Shown piece after piece: positions 24,669 to 31,532 of a stretch of 45,716 nt of DNA. The translations under genes and the position numbers were made by a program. Each line of letters begins with the position of its first letter. The stretch's first letter is position 1. The notes under the pieces were generated by a model, which saw only the letters and a program-made list of their open reading frames with translations, had not been told where the DNA came from and did not search any database. Source of the DNA: Gammaproteobacteria bacterium (lineage in GTDB: Bacteria; Pseudomonadota; Gammaproteobacteria; DSM-16500); NCBI GenBank assembly GCA_031291255.1, contig JARLJN010000051.1:1-45716 (forward strand). Reading direction: 5' to 3'.

Positions 24669-25937
24669 ATGATTTATAATTTTTCTGATTATATTAATGA
24701 AATGAAGCGGGCTAATAAGCTTGTTGTCCAGCCACGCATGGGTTTTGGCACGCTTGATAAAATGAAGCAAGGATTATTAGCTGTTGCAAATTGCAATGCA
24801 CCAACTATTGGTACTTTAACGCTAGATAGTTATACGCGTGTTAATGATTTTATTTCTCCAAAAATTGCATTAGACAGTCATCAAGAAATCAATGGATTTC
24901 CTATAGTGACTCATGGAGCAATAGCTACACGTGAATTGTTGGATGGCATCGTTGCCGATAAATTTGCAGTACAAGTTAGGCATGGCACAGCATTACCTGT
25001 AGAAATTATTAAGGTTCTCTTGGCTGCAGGAATTAATGCAACTGAAGGTGGTCCAATTTCATATTGCTTACCCTATAGTCGCTTACCAATTGAAAATGCT
25101 ATTTCTGCTTGGGCTACTTGTTGTGAATTACTTGCTAGTTCAAGAGAGAAGGGCATTATTAATCACTTAGAAAGCTTTGCTGGTTGTATGCTTGGACAAT
25201 TATGCCCCCCTTCATTATTGCTTGCTCTTGGAATATTAGAAGGCATCTTTTTTAAAAGGCATGGTCTAGTAAGTGTTTCATTAAGCTACGCACAAGGGCC
25301 AAGTGCAGAGCAAGATTTGTCTGCATTAGCTGCACTGCATGTATTAGCAAATGAATATTTATCTGATATCGATTGGCACATCGTTGTATATACCTATATG
25401 GGTGTTTTTCCCAAGACAATAGCTGGTGCAAGTGAAATTATTAAAACGAGCGCTCAAATCGCTAAAATTGGAAATGCACAACGTTTAATTGTCAAGACTC
25501 CTGCCGAAGCTTTTCGGATTCCAACGATTGAGGAAAATGTTAAGTCATTAGAGTTAGCATATTCTGCTTCAAAAAATTTAGAAAACAATAACAATTTGGC
25601 AATTGATCTTGAAGAGCAAGAAATAATTTATCATCAGGCGAGGTTTCTTGTAGAAAGTGTTCTGGATTTGCATTGTTCATTAAATAAGGGATTACAAATA
25701 GCATTTAAAAAAGGTTATTTAGATGTCCCATATTGCTTGCATCAAAATAATAAAAATTTAACTCGAAGTGTTATTGATTCTAGGGGTTACTTACAATGGG
25801 CTGAAACGGGAAATTTACCTTTTAGCCAAGATTATTTAAATGATTTTTCTAAACGTAAAATACCAATTACTTCAGATGGTTTTTTGTTTATGTTAGGTTT
25901 TGTTCAGCATAAATATGATAACGTAAAATCTGAGTAA
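24669..25937 (+). CDS. Glutamate (methylaspartate) mutase catalytic epsilon-type subunit
   Basis: 422 residues, a little shorter than the fermentative epsilon chain (about 480). Typical blocks: VQPRMGFGTLDKMKQGLL, GTLTLDSYTRVNDF (residues about 50-63), VQVRHGTALPVEIIKVLLAA, and EGGPISYCLPYSRLPIENAI. The protein forms a TIM-barrel that binds glutamate and the B12 subunit. Spacing to the small subunit is 23 bp. Together they would supply 3-methylaspartate, a building block used in lipopeptide antibiotics such as friulimicin. Here it is embedded with a ligase and an exporter rather than in a glutamate fermentation operon. Confidence 0.87.
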   Translation: MIYNFSDYINEMKRANKLVVQPRMGFGTLDKMKQGLLAVANCNAPTIGTLTLDSYTRVNDFISPKIALDSHQEINGFPIVTHGAIATRELLDGIVADKFAVQVRHGTALPVEIIKVLLAAGINATEGGPISYCLPYSRLPIENAISAWATCCELLASSREKGIINHLESFAGCMLGQLCPPSLLLALGILEGIFFKRHGLVSVSLSYAQGPSAEQDLSALAALHVLANEYLSDIDWHIVVYTYMGVFPKTIAGASEIIKTSAQIAKIGNAQRLIVKTPAEAFRIPTIEENVKSLELAYSASKNLENNNNLAIDLEEQEIIYHQARFLVESVLDLHCSLNKGLQIAFKKGYLDVPYCLHQNNKNLTRSVIDSRGYLQWAETGNLPFSQDYLNDFSKRKIPITSDGFLFMLGFVQHKYDNVKSE

Positions 25938-25981
25938 TTATTTTGTTAAATAAATGTTTTTATTAAATTAAGAGTATGCCA

Positions 25982-27199
25982 ATGAAAAAAATTATTTTGT
26001 TACAAAACCATCCTGTTTTTACTTTAGATATTTCTAAAATAGCAAATCCTGAAAAGTATGAGCTCCATTTAATATCAACAGAGATTTGTGTTGAACAATT
26101 AAAACATAGAGATCAGCATGACTTTTTTGAAAGTATTAATGTATCAAATAATTTTGAACTGCTAGATTTAATTGGCATAGTTGGCGCTATAACAAATAAT
26201 AAATCTGTAGATTTTGATATTGTAACAAGCTCAGAACAAGCTATGGATATTTGTGGTAAATTAAGGGTGTACTTTAATTTAGATCATGATGATTTAGAGA
26301 GATACGCTAACAAAATCACCATGAAGAAATCATTGTCGAAATCGGATGTAAGATGCCCAAAATACGTTAAATTTGATGATGCTGAGTTTGGGATAAATCC
26401 TGTTAAGTATTTAGAAAATTTAAGTAAAGAAATTCCGTTTCCAATGTTTGCAAAACCAATTAATCAAGCTGGTAGCATCGGAACAGCTTTGATTAAAAAC
26501 CATGAAGAGTTAATAGAATGGTGTTCTGGTAAAGATTCAGAAAAATCATTTGAAATTGATGAATATATTGAAGGCACACTCTTCCATTGTGATGCATTTA
26601 TTAAAAACAATGAAATTTTTTATACCCAAGTATCAATGTGTTTAAATCCTTGTTTCGATTTTACTTTAGGTAAACCAGTCGGCAGTATTACATTACCTGC
26701 TGACTCTGAAGATTTTATACGGATTAAAGAATTTAATGAAAATGCCTTGAGAGCTATGGTAATGCCAACAAATGCAATTACTCATCTTGAAGTCATTAAA
26801 AAGAATGATGGTGAATTGGTTTTTGTAGAGGTTGCGGCAAGACCACCTGCATCTATGGTGCCAAGAACATATTTGAAACATTTGGGTGTTTCAATAATGG
26901 AGGCGCATATATTACTGCAGATTGATGATGATTACGTACCTAACATTAACTACGGGCCTTATAGTGCATTTGTAATATATCCAAAATTAAAAGGTCAAGT
27001 TTCGAAATTTAATGAACCAGTTATTAGCAGTTTATTTGAAGTTACACACAATGTTAAATTAGGTGATGAATTAACAGCAGCAGAAAAGGTTCGTGATATT
27101 GCAGCAGCAATTTTGTTTTCAAATGAAAATCCAGATGAGCTAATGCGTGATTATTTAAGTCTTAATCATTTTAATTTATACGAAGTAAGAGCTAATTAA
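25982..27199 (+). CDS. ATP-grasp carboxylate-amine ligase
   Basis: About 405 residues. ATP-grasp landmarks: KKSLSKSDVRCPKYVKFDDA at the start of the ATP-binding part, FPMFAKPINQAGSIGTALI (P-loop-like Lys and Gly-rich region), FEIDEYIEGTLFHCDAFI, and HLEVIKKNDGELVFVEVAAR for the metal-binding Glu residues, followed by RPPASMVPRTY. These enzymes join a carboxylate to an amine by an acyl-phosphate. Given the mutase upstream, 3-methylaspartate is a likely substrate; the partner is unknown. ATG 25982 is favoured (AAGAG upstream); ATG 25976 is also possible. Confidence 0.88.
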   Translation: MKKIILLQNHPVFTLDISKIANPEKYELHLISTEICVEQLKHRDQHDFFESINVSNNFELLDLIGIVGAITNNKSVDFDIVTSSEQAMDICGKLRVYFNLDHDDLERYANKITMKKSLSKSDVRCPKYVKFDDAEFGINPVKYLENLSKEIPFPMFAKPINQAGSIGTALIKNHEELIEWCSGKDSEKSFEIDEYIEGTLFHCDAFIKNNEIFYTQVSMCLNPCFDFTLGKPVGSITLPADSEDFIRIKEFNENALRAMVMPTNAITHLEVIKKNDGELVFVEVAARPPASMVPRTYLKHLGVSIMEAHILLQIDDDYVPNINYGPYSAFVIYPKLKGQVSKFNEPVISSLFEVTHNVKLGDELTAAEKVRDIAAAILFSNENPDELMRDYLSLNHFNLYEVRAN

Positions 27200-27214
27200 T
27201 GAGGTTTCAGGTAC

Positions 27215-28303
27215 ATGAAGCAATTTAGCATTTACTTTGTGCGTTTATTATCAGCTTGTTGTTTTTGTCTAATTCTGGCAAAAGCAAATACATGGCTAGA
27301 TACAACGAATAATACAGTTTTAGTTTTTGGTTATAGGAGCTTCATTTTGCTTGCTCCGTTATTTTTAATGATTACAAAGAAGTGGGTAACATTTTATTCT
27401 TTTTTAGTAAGTGCGATTGGTATGGGATTATGGTTTGCTGACCAATACTTATTAGGGACTATTTTATTTTCAGCGGGTATGGCTGTGGGTGGTTATGTTC
27501 TTAAATATTATGCTGCAAAAACACCTGATGGAACGGCAAATAATAGAATTGCTATGAATATAGGTGGCGTTTTATCTGGTCTTGTAATCGCTTTTCCAAG
27601 TGGTGGTCTTTATTTCTTATGGCTAGGTTTGGGTATGTTAGTTGTCACGCTTTTTTGTATTTTCTTATCAGAACGAGGGTCAGATATTGACGCTATTGTA
27701 GATCATAATCAAAAAACAAACTTTTCACTTTCACAACTAAATAATTTTCATGGGGTTTCGTGGGGCATAGTCGGTGTTGTTACTGGCGTGAAAATAGTAA
27801 GCATTACATCTATTTTGCCACAGTATTTAATTCATTATTATGGAAATTTGCCTAATTGGTATGGCTGGGCAATAGCATTAAATTGTATGGTAGTGGTTTT
27901 TTTGCAAAAACCAGTAATGTTTGTGATGGCAAAGCTTAATTTAAATCAAGCCTTGTGTGCGTTAATGGCAAGTATGTTGGTAATTGCGATACCTGGAGTA
28001 TTTCATTGCCAAACTATGAGCGGAGCAATGCTTTGGGTTTTCATTTTGACTCTCATTGAATGTGCGGTTAGCTATCTGGATGTCTTTTCTAGGCAAGATG
28101 GTGGTTTGCTTATTAAAGAGTTTTTTGTCGGCATTGGAATGGCCTTAACCGTATTAATCATGCGAAGTATGTTACCGATGATGGCCGCATTTTTTATAGG
28201 TGTTGTTGGCTTTGTAGCAATTCTTATAGCGATGAAATTATTGAGAAGTGAAAAGGAGCCCATATTTAATATAAAAACTAAATTAGAACTAGAAGTAAAT
28301 TAA
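27215..28303 (+). CDS. MFS-type exporter, probably for the cluster product
   Basis: 362 residues, almost entirely hydrophobic, with about 10-12 predicted membrane helices (for example GTILFSAGMAVGGYVLKYYA and GLYFLWLGLGMLVVTLFCIF). The charged loops between helices are short. Shorter than most 12-helix major facilitator proteins (about 400). It starts 15 bp after the ATP-grasp gene, preceded by GAGG. Position at the end of the biosynthetic operon suggests export of the product or self-resistance. Confidence 0.78.
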   Translation: MKQFSIYFVRLLSACCFCLILAKANTWLDTTNNTVLVFGYRSFILLAPLFLMITKKWVTFYSFLVSAIGMGLWFADQYLLGTILFSAGMAVGGYVLKYYAAKTPDGTANNRIAMNIGGVLSGLVIAFPSGGLYFLWLGLGMLVVTLFCIFLSERGSDIDAIVDHNQKTNFSLSQLNNFHGVSWGIVGVVTGVKIVSITSILPQYLIHYYGNLPNWYGWAIALNCMVVVFLQKPVMFVMAKLNLNQALCALMASMLVIAIPGVFHCQTMSGAMLWVFILTLIECAVSYLDVFSRQDGGLLIKEFFVGIGMALTVLIMRSMLPMMAAFFIGVVGFVAILIAMKLLRSEKEPIFNIKTKLELEVN

Positions 28304-28330
28304 TGAAACGGTTAGGTAAGTTATAAAAAA

Positions 28331-28457
28331 AGAGGGAGGATATTTAACATGTAAATAAGTTGACTTAGATTCTGCAGTATGCGAATTTGTTTTTTTAGGA
28401 TAATTGAGTGTAACTCAATAGGAGGACTAAAGTTAAAAATTAAAGAGAATGATTATT
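28331..28457 (+). promoter_or_regulatory. Leader of the CsrA-like gene: start-stop ORF and GGA motifs
   Basis: GAGGGAGGATATTTAACATG TAA: a strong Shine-Dalgarno sequence (28332-28340) leads to an ATG at 28349-28351 followed directly by TAA. A second AGGAGG at about 28420-28425 has no fitting start codon. TTGACT at 28360-28365 could be a -35 element. AGGA/GGAGG motifs in single-stranded leaders are typical CsrA-binding sites, so autoregulation of the CsrA-like gene is possible. Confidence 0.35.
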
Positions 28458-28748
28458 ATGTTGATATTAAATCGTATGTGTGGCCAATCAATTACGATTG
28501 GTAGAAATGCTGAAATTATTGTTAAAGTATTACGAAATGAAGCTGGAGTGGTTAGCATTGGTATTGATGCTCCACTGAGTATGCTCGTTGATAGATTAGA
28601 AATATATGCAAACCGATTAATAACATCACCTTCTACAGAAAAAAACATATCCGCTTTACTCAAAAGATTAAAACTTTTTGAAAATCGCATAAAAAAATTA
28701 CGTCCTATAAATGACTCGTTAGTGAGTCAGGATTTTAGCCCGAGCTAA
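28458..28748 (+). CDS. CsrA-like RNA-binding regulator (LvrC/CsrT type)
   Basis: 96 residues from ATG 28458 (MLILNRMCGQSITIG...), against 61 for canonical CsrA. The fold is recognisable: beta-strand 1 MLILNR, VVSIGIDAPLSM, and DRLEIYANR in place of HREEIY, keeping the RNA-contacting Arg. The extra 35 residues are a basic C-terminal tail (LLKRLKLFENRIKKLRP). CsrA-like proteins are known from the lvr regions of Legionella ICEs, where they control element genes and host traits. It opens the transfer region and follows the biosynthetic cluster by 150 bp. AGAGA at 28442-28446 supports this start. Confidence 0.85.
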   Translation: MLILNRMCGQSITIGRNAEIIVKVLRNEAGVVSIGIDAPLSMLVDRLEIYANRLITSPSTEKNISALLKRLKLFENRIKKLRPINDSLVSQDFSPS

Positions 28749-28850
28749 ATTACCATTTGTTTAATTCCATGTTTTTAATTGTGCATCGATAACTCAATTT
28801 TTTTATCGATGCAGTATATCAACATCCATTTTTTGGAAAAAGGAATACGA

Positions 28851-29711
28851 ATGCGAATTTACGGCTCTATACAAATATCTTTTTGGGAAAACAGTGATAT
28901 TCAGCTGTTATCAGATCAATCAAAATTGTTAGCAATTTACCTATTAACAGGCCCTCATAGTAATATGCTGGGCTGTTTTCGTTTGCCTGATGGCTATATC
29001 ACTGAAGACTTAAACTGGGAAATTAAGAATGCAAAAAACTCTTTTAACAAACTATCAGAAATAGATTTTTTAACACGTGATTATGATTCTTCATGGGTAG
29101 CCATTCATCATTTTTTAAAATGGAATCCCATACAAAATCCACGTCAAGGAATTGGCATCCAAAAGCTATTTGACATTGTTCCAACAAAATCAATTGTATT
29201 TAAACCCTTAATAAACGGTTTATTAACCCATGGTAAATATCTGGAGAAAGGGTTTCTTGACCGTTTGTATACCCTGCAAAAAACTATTGTAACCCTTTCT
29301 GAGGAATGTATTGCAGATAAGGAACAGAATCAGGATCAGGAACAGGATAATAAAAAGATATTTATGTCGGGTAAACCCGACGTTGTTACTTTTCATAATA
29401 ATTTATCTACGACTAATCAATCTCTAAAATCACAAGCCCTAGAAGTTTTAGAATTCTTGAATGAAAAAACAGGTAGAGCTTATCGACCTGTAGAAGAAAA
29501 TATTAAACTTATCATCGCTAGAATTAAATCAGGTGCCACAGTGCTGAACTGCCGACAAGTCATTGCTAAAAAAACGCGTGAATGGCACGGCGATCTAAAA
29601 ATGTCTGAGTACTTGCGTCCAGCTACACTTTTCAATGCAATTAAATTTGAACAATACATGGGTGAATTGGTTGTGCCTAAAGATGAGGAGGAATCATATG
29701 AGCTCGACTAG
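28851..29711 (+). CDS. Phage-type replication protein (Phg_2220_C domain)
   Basis: 286 residues. The N-terminal half (MRIYGSIQISFWENSDIQLL; ITEDLNWEIKNAKNSFNKL) looks like a phage replication organiser winged helix. The C-terminal 80 residues (VLEFLNEKTGRAYRPVEENI; EYLRPATLFNAIKFEQYMGE) fit the conserved phage C-terminal domain Phg_2220_C found in replisome organisers. ATG 28851 has AAAGGA just upstream; in-frame starts before it lack one. It could initiate replication of the excised circle. It overlaps the next gene by 14 bp. Confidence 0.78.
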   Translation: MRIYGSIQISFWENSDIQLLSDQSKLLAIYLLTGPHSNMLGCFRLPDGYITEDLNWEIKNAKNSFNKLSEIDFLTRDYDSSWVAIHHFLKWNPIQNPRQGIGIQKLFDIVPTKSIVFKPLINGLLTHGKYLEKGFLDRLYTLQKTIVTLSEECIADKEQNQDQEQDNKKIFMSGKPDVVTFHNNLSTTNQSLKSQALEVLEFLNEKTGRAYRPVEENIKLIIARIKSGATVLNCRQVIAKKTREWHGDLKMSEYLRPATLFNAIKFEQYMGELVVPKDEEESYELD

Positions 29712-30018
29712 CTGCCCAGAGTGTGGAAATACGCTTTCTGCAAAAGCTAATCGTTGTTCGTGTGGTTGGCTAAAGGTTAGGAAGGAAGTATTAACAACTA
29801 TTGATTACCGTTGCGCGTATATGCATACAGGCAGGCGCTGCCCATTACCTGGGACGATAACACCACACTACCGTGGAAAAGCCTTGTGGTATTGCAGGCG
29901 CCATTATCAGGCGCTAGATGACCTCAAGGCAGGCGAATCAGTGCTGCGTGATGCTGAGAGTAATCACGAACATTTTTTAGAGGAACAACGCGATTGGCGA
30001 AGAAAGTTATTCAATTAG
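29698..30018 (+). CDS. Small double zinc-ribbon protein
   Basis: 106 residues. Two zinc-binding clusters: CPECGNTLSAKANRCSCGW at the N-terminus, and Cys residues in CAYMHTGRRCPLPG with YCRRHY later. The start ATG 29698 follows GAGGAGG and overlaps the end of the replication gene, which indicates translational coupling. Function unknown; similar small zinc proteins occur in phage replication modules. Confidence 0.7.
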   Translation: MSSTSCPECGNTLSAKANRCSCGWLKVRKEVLTTIDYRCAYMHTGRRCPLPGTITPHYRGKALWYCRRHYQALDDLKAGESVLRDAESNHEHFLEEQRDWRRKLFN

Positions 30019-30035
30019 AACGGGTAGAATCCAAA

Positions 30036-30299
30036 ATGCAAAATAAATCAGAAAAAACAAAACAGCGAATTGAAGAAATTAAATCGTCCATAAAGGCTCA
30101 TAAAAAAAACATTAAATTATTGCACTTTTATGCCATTCATCATTTGAGAGTTCCAAGCGCTGAAGACAAGCCGCGATTTGTGAATTTTAATGCTATAGGT
30201 CGATATGATGCATTTCGAAATGACACACTGAAAAATCTCACAGATCAGATTTTTGAATTAGAGATTGAACTTAAAGCATTAACTGAATATGGTTTATGA
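30036..30299 (+). CDS. Small helical protein, unknown
   Basis: About 87 residues (101 if TTG 29994 is used). It is charged and helical, with a Lys-rich N-terminus (NKSEKTKQRIEEIKSSIKAH) and a C-terminal helix (LTDQIFELEIELKALTEYGL). Its stop overlaps the next start as ATGA (30296-30299), so the genes are coupled. No domain recognised. Confidence 0.6.
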   Translation: MQNKSEKTKQRIEEIKSSIKAHKKNIKLLHFYAIHHLRVPSAEDKPRFVNFNAIGRYDAFRNDTLKNLTDQIFELEIELKALTEYGL

Positions 30300-30691
30300 G
30301 GGCTAACTTTATGAATGAAGAGATTAAAAAATATTTAGAAGAAAGATTATACGAATGGGCGGAATGGTATAGTCATGGAAATTGGTACGGGGTTGGTTAT
30401 TCACCCTGTACTATTGAGTATAGGCTCATGACGGAAGGAGTTTTGATTAAAAGTACAGCTCCCAAACAATCTGAGTGTAATGAAAATGCTGAAGAAATTG
30501 AAGAGTGGGTTAATGAGATGGCTCAACAAAATGATAAAATGGCTTTAGCATTGCGCTATCATTATTTCACGCATGGAGGCTTTCGTATGAAAGCAAAGAA
30601 GGTCTTGATATCACATATGCAATTTAAGAAATATGTTGATATGGCTCATCAGTGGTTAGCTGGGCGCTTAAGTGCAGTCACAAGAAAATAG
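30296..30691 (+). CDS. Phage Q-like candidate antiterminator
   Basis: 131 residues from ATG 30296 (ATG 30311 also possible). Features in common with phage late-gene antiterminators of the Q type: an N-terminal W-rich part (LYEWAEWYSHGNWYGVGYSP), a central acidic helix, and a C-terminal sigma-4-like helix-turn-helix (ALRYHYFTHGG; VLISHMQFKKYVDMAHQWLA then GRL). The genomic setting is what a Q gene has: a consensus promoter and two terminators follow immediately, then the late (virB) operon. The assignment by sequence alone is weak; the context makes it plausible. Confidence 0.5.
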   Translation: MRANFMNEEIKKYLEERLYEWAEWYSHGNWYGVGYSPCTIEYRLMTEGVLIKSTAPKQSECNENAEEIEEWVNEMAQQNDKMALALRYHYFTHGGFRMKAKKVLISHMQFKKYVDMAHQWLAGRLSAVTRK

Positions 30692-30702
30692 ATCGATAAT
30701 GC

Positions 30703-30731
30703 TTGCACTGTAAATACGATTACGGTATAAA
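30703..30731 (+). promoter_or_regulatory. Sigma-70 promoter of the virB operon (late-promoter-like)
   Basis: TTGCAC (30703-30708), 17 bp, TATAAA (30726-30731): a near-consensus promoter. Transcription would start about 30738, some 20 bp before the first of two terminators and 160 bp before virB2. Confidence 0.7.
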
Positions 30732-30759
30732 TTCTCTAGGATGTGATTTTTGTAACTAG

Positions 30760-30785
30760 AACCTGCCAAAGAGCAGGTTTTTTTT
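30760..30785 (+). terminator. Terminator 1 in the virB leader
   Basis: Perfect 7-bp stem AACCTGC (30760-30766) and GCAGGTT (30773-30779) with a 6-base loop, followed by a run of six further T to 30785. A textbook intrinsic terminator, located between the promoter at 30703 and virB2. Confidence 0.88.
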
Positions 30786-30799
30786 CATCTACAATTTAT

Positions 30800-30833
30800 A
30801 AAGCCAGTCTTGGAAACGAGTCTGGCTTTTTTG
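30800..30833 (+). terminator. Terminator 2 in the virB leader
   Basis: Stem AAAGCCAG (30800-30807) and CTGGCTTT (30822-30829) followed by TTT. Second intrinsic terminator in tandem, 67 bp before virB2. Confidence 0.8.
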
Positions 30834-30899
30834 CTTTTATATTTCGTTAACTTATCCCCTGTAATAAAAAATAGTAACTGTTTAGTTAGGAGTTTTATC

Positions 30900-31211
30900 A
30901 TGCAAAATTTTTATAGAAAGACAATTAAATCAATAAATAAAAAATTATTATCTCTGTCATGTTTGTCATTGTTTCCATCTTTAACCTTTGCGTCCGGTGA
31001 CACGCCAGTGAGTGAAGGGCTGCATTACATCACGAACGCAATGTATGGCTCTACAGGTGTTGCCATTGCAACGATAGCCGTGATGGTAATGGGGCTGCTC
31101 TGTTTAGGTCATGTTTTGAAGTGGTCTGCATTAGGCTACACGATTATAGGTGTTTCTATCATCTTTGGTGCAGGTTCAATTGTATCTGGCATTACTTCTC
31201 TCGTTCATTAA
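30900..31211 (+). CDS. lvhB2: VirB2/LvhB2 major pilin
   Basis: 103 residues. A long signal peptide ending LTFASG, then a mature part with two hydrophobic helices (TGVAIATIAVMVMGLLCLGH; LGYTIIGVSIIFGAGSIVSG). This is the VirB2/TrbC pilin layout. TAGGAG precedes ATG 30900. First gene of the transfer operon, directly after the double terminator. Confidence 0.88.
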   Translation: MQNFYRKTIKSINKKLLSLSCLSLFPSLTFASGDTPVSEGLHYITNAMYGSTGVAIATIAVMVMGLLCLGHVLKWSALGYTIIGVSIIFGAGSIVSGITSLVH

Positions 31212-31226
31212 GTTAGACAATCAATC

Positions 31227-31526
31227 ATGACTGAAAAACACCTCGTAGAAGTCGATCACTTAGCTGTCGGATTGACAAGATCGCCTATGTTTATGGGTAT
31301 TAATATACGCTTGTTTTTTGCGAATATTGCGGTATGCACATTGATATGTATTGATGCGCATACCGTCCTTGGTATTCCCATATTTCTTATTTTACATCTA
31401 GTTACTGCAAAGCTTTCTATAGCTGAACCCGATTTCTTTAGCATCTGGATAAAATCATTTTTTAAAACAACTCCAGTCTTAAATTTTAATTTCTGGGGTA
31501 AGACGAATAGCTATGAACCTTGGTAA
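31227..31526 (+). CDS. lvhB3: VirB3/LvhB3 inner-membrane component
   Basis: 99 residues with hydrophobic segments (LFFANIAVCTLICIDAHTVL; IPIFLILHLVTAKLSIAEPD), typical size and place for VirB3, between VirB2 and VirB4. Helps assemble the pilus base at the inner membrane together with VirB4. Confidence 0.88.
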   Translation: MTEKHLVEVDHLAVGLTRSPMFMGINIRLFFANIAVCTLICIDAHTVLGIPIFLILHLVTAKLSIAEPDFFSIWIKSFFKTTPVLNFNFWGKTNSYEPW

Positions 31527-31532
31527 ATCACT

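Noticed and set aside
28433..28690. 85-residue minus-strand frame over the CsrA-like gene
   Set aside because: Antisense to a recognisable CsrA fold and without a start signal.
30760..30833. Tandem hairpins as the end of the phage-like gene block only
   Set aside because: They do end that block, but a consensus promoter lies between the last gene and the hairpins, so simple termination of the upstream operon does not explain the layout.
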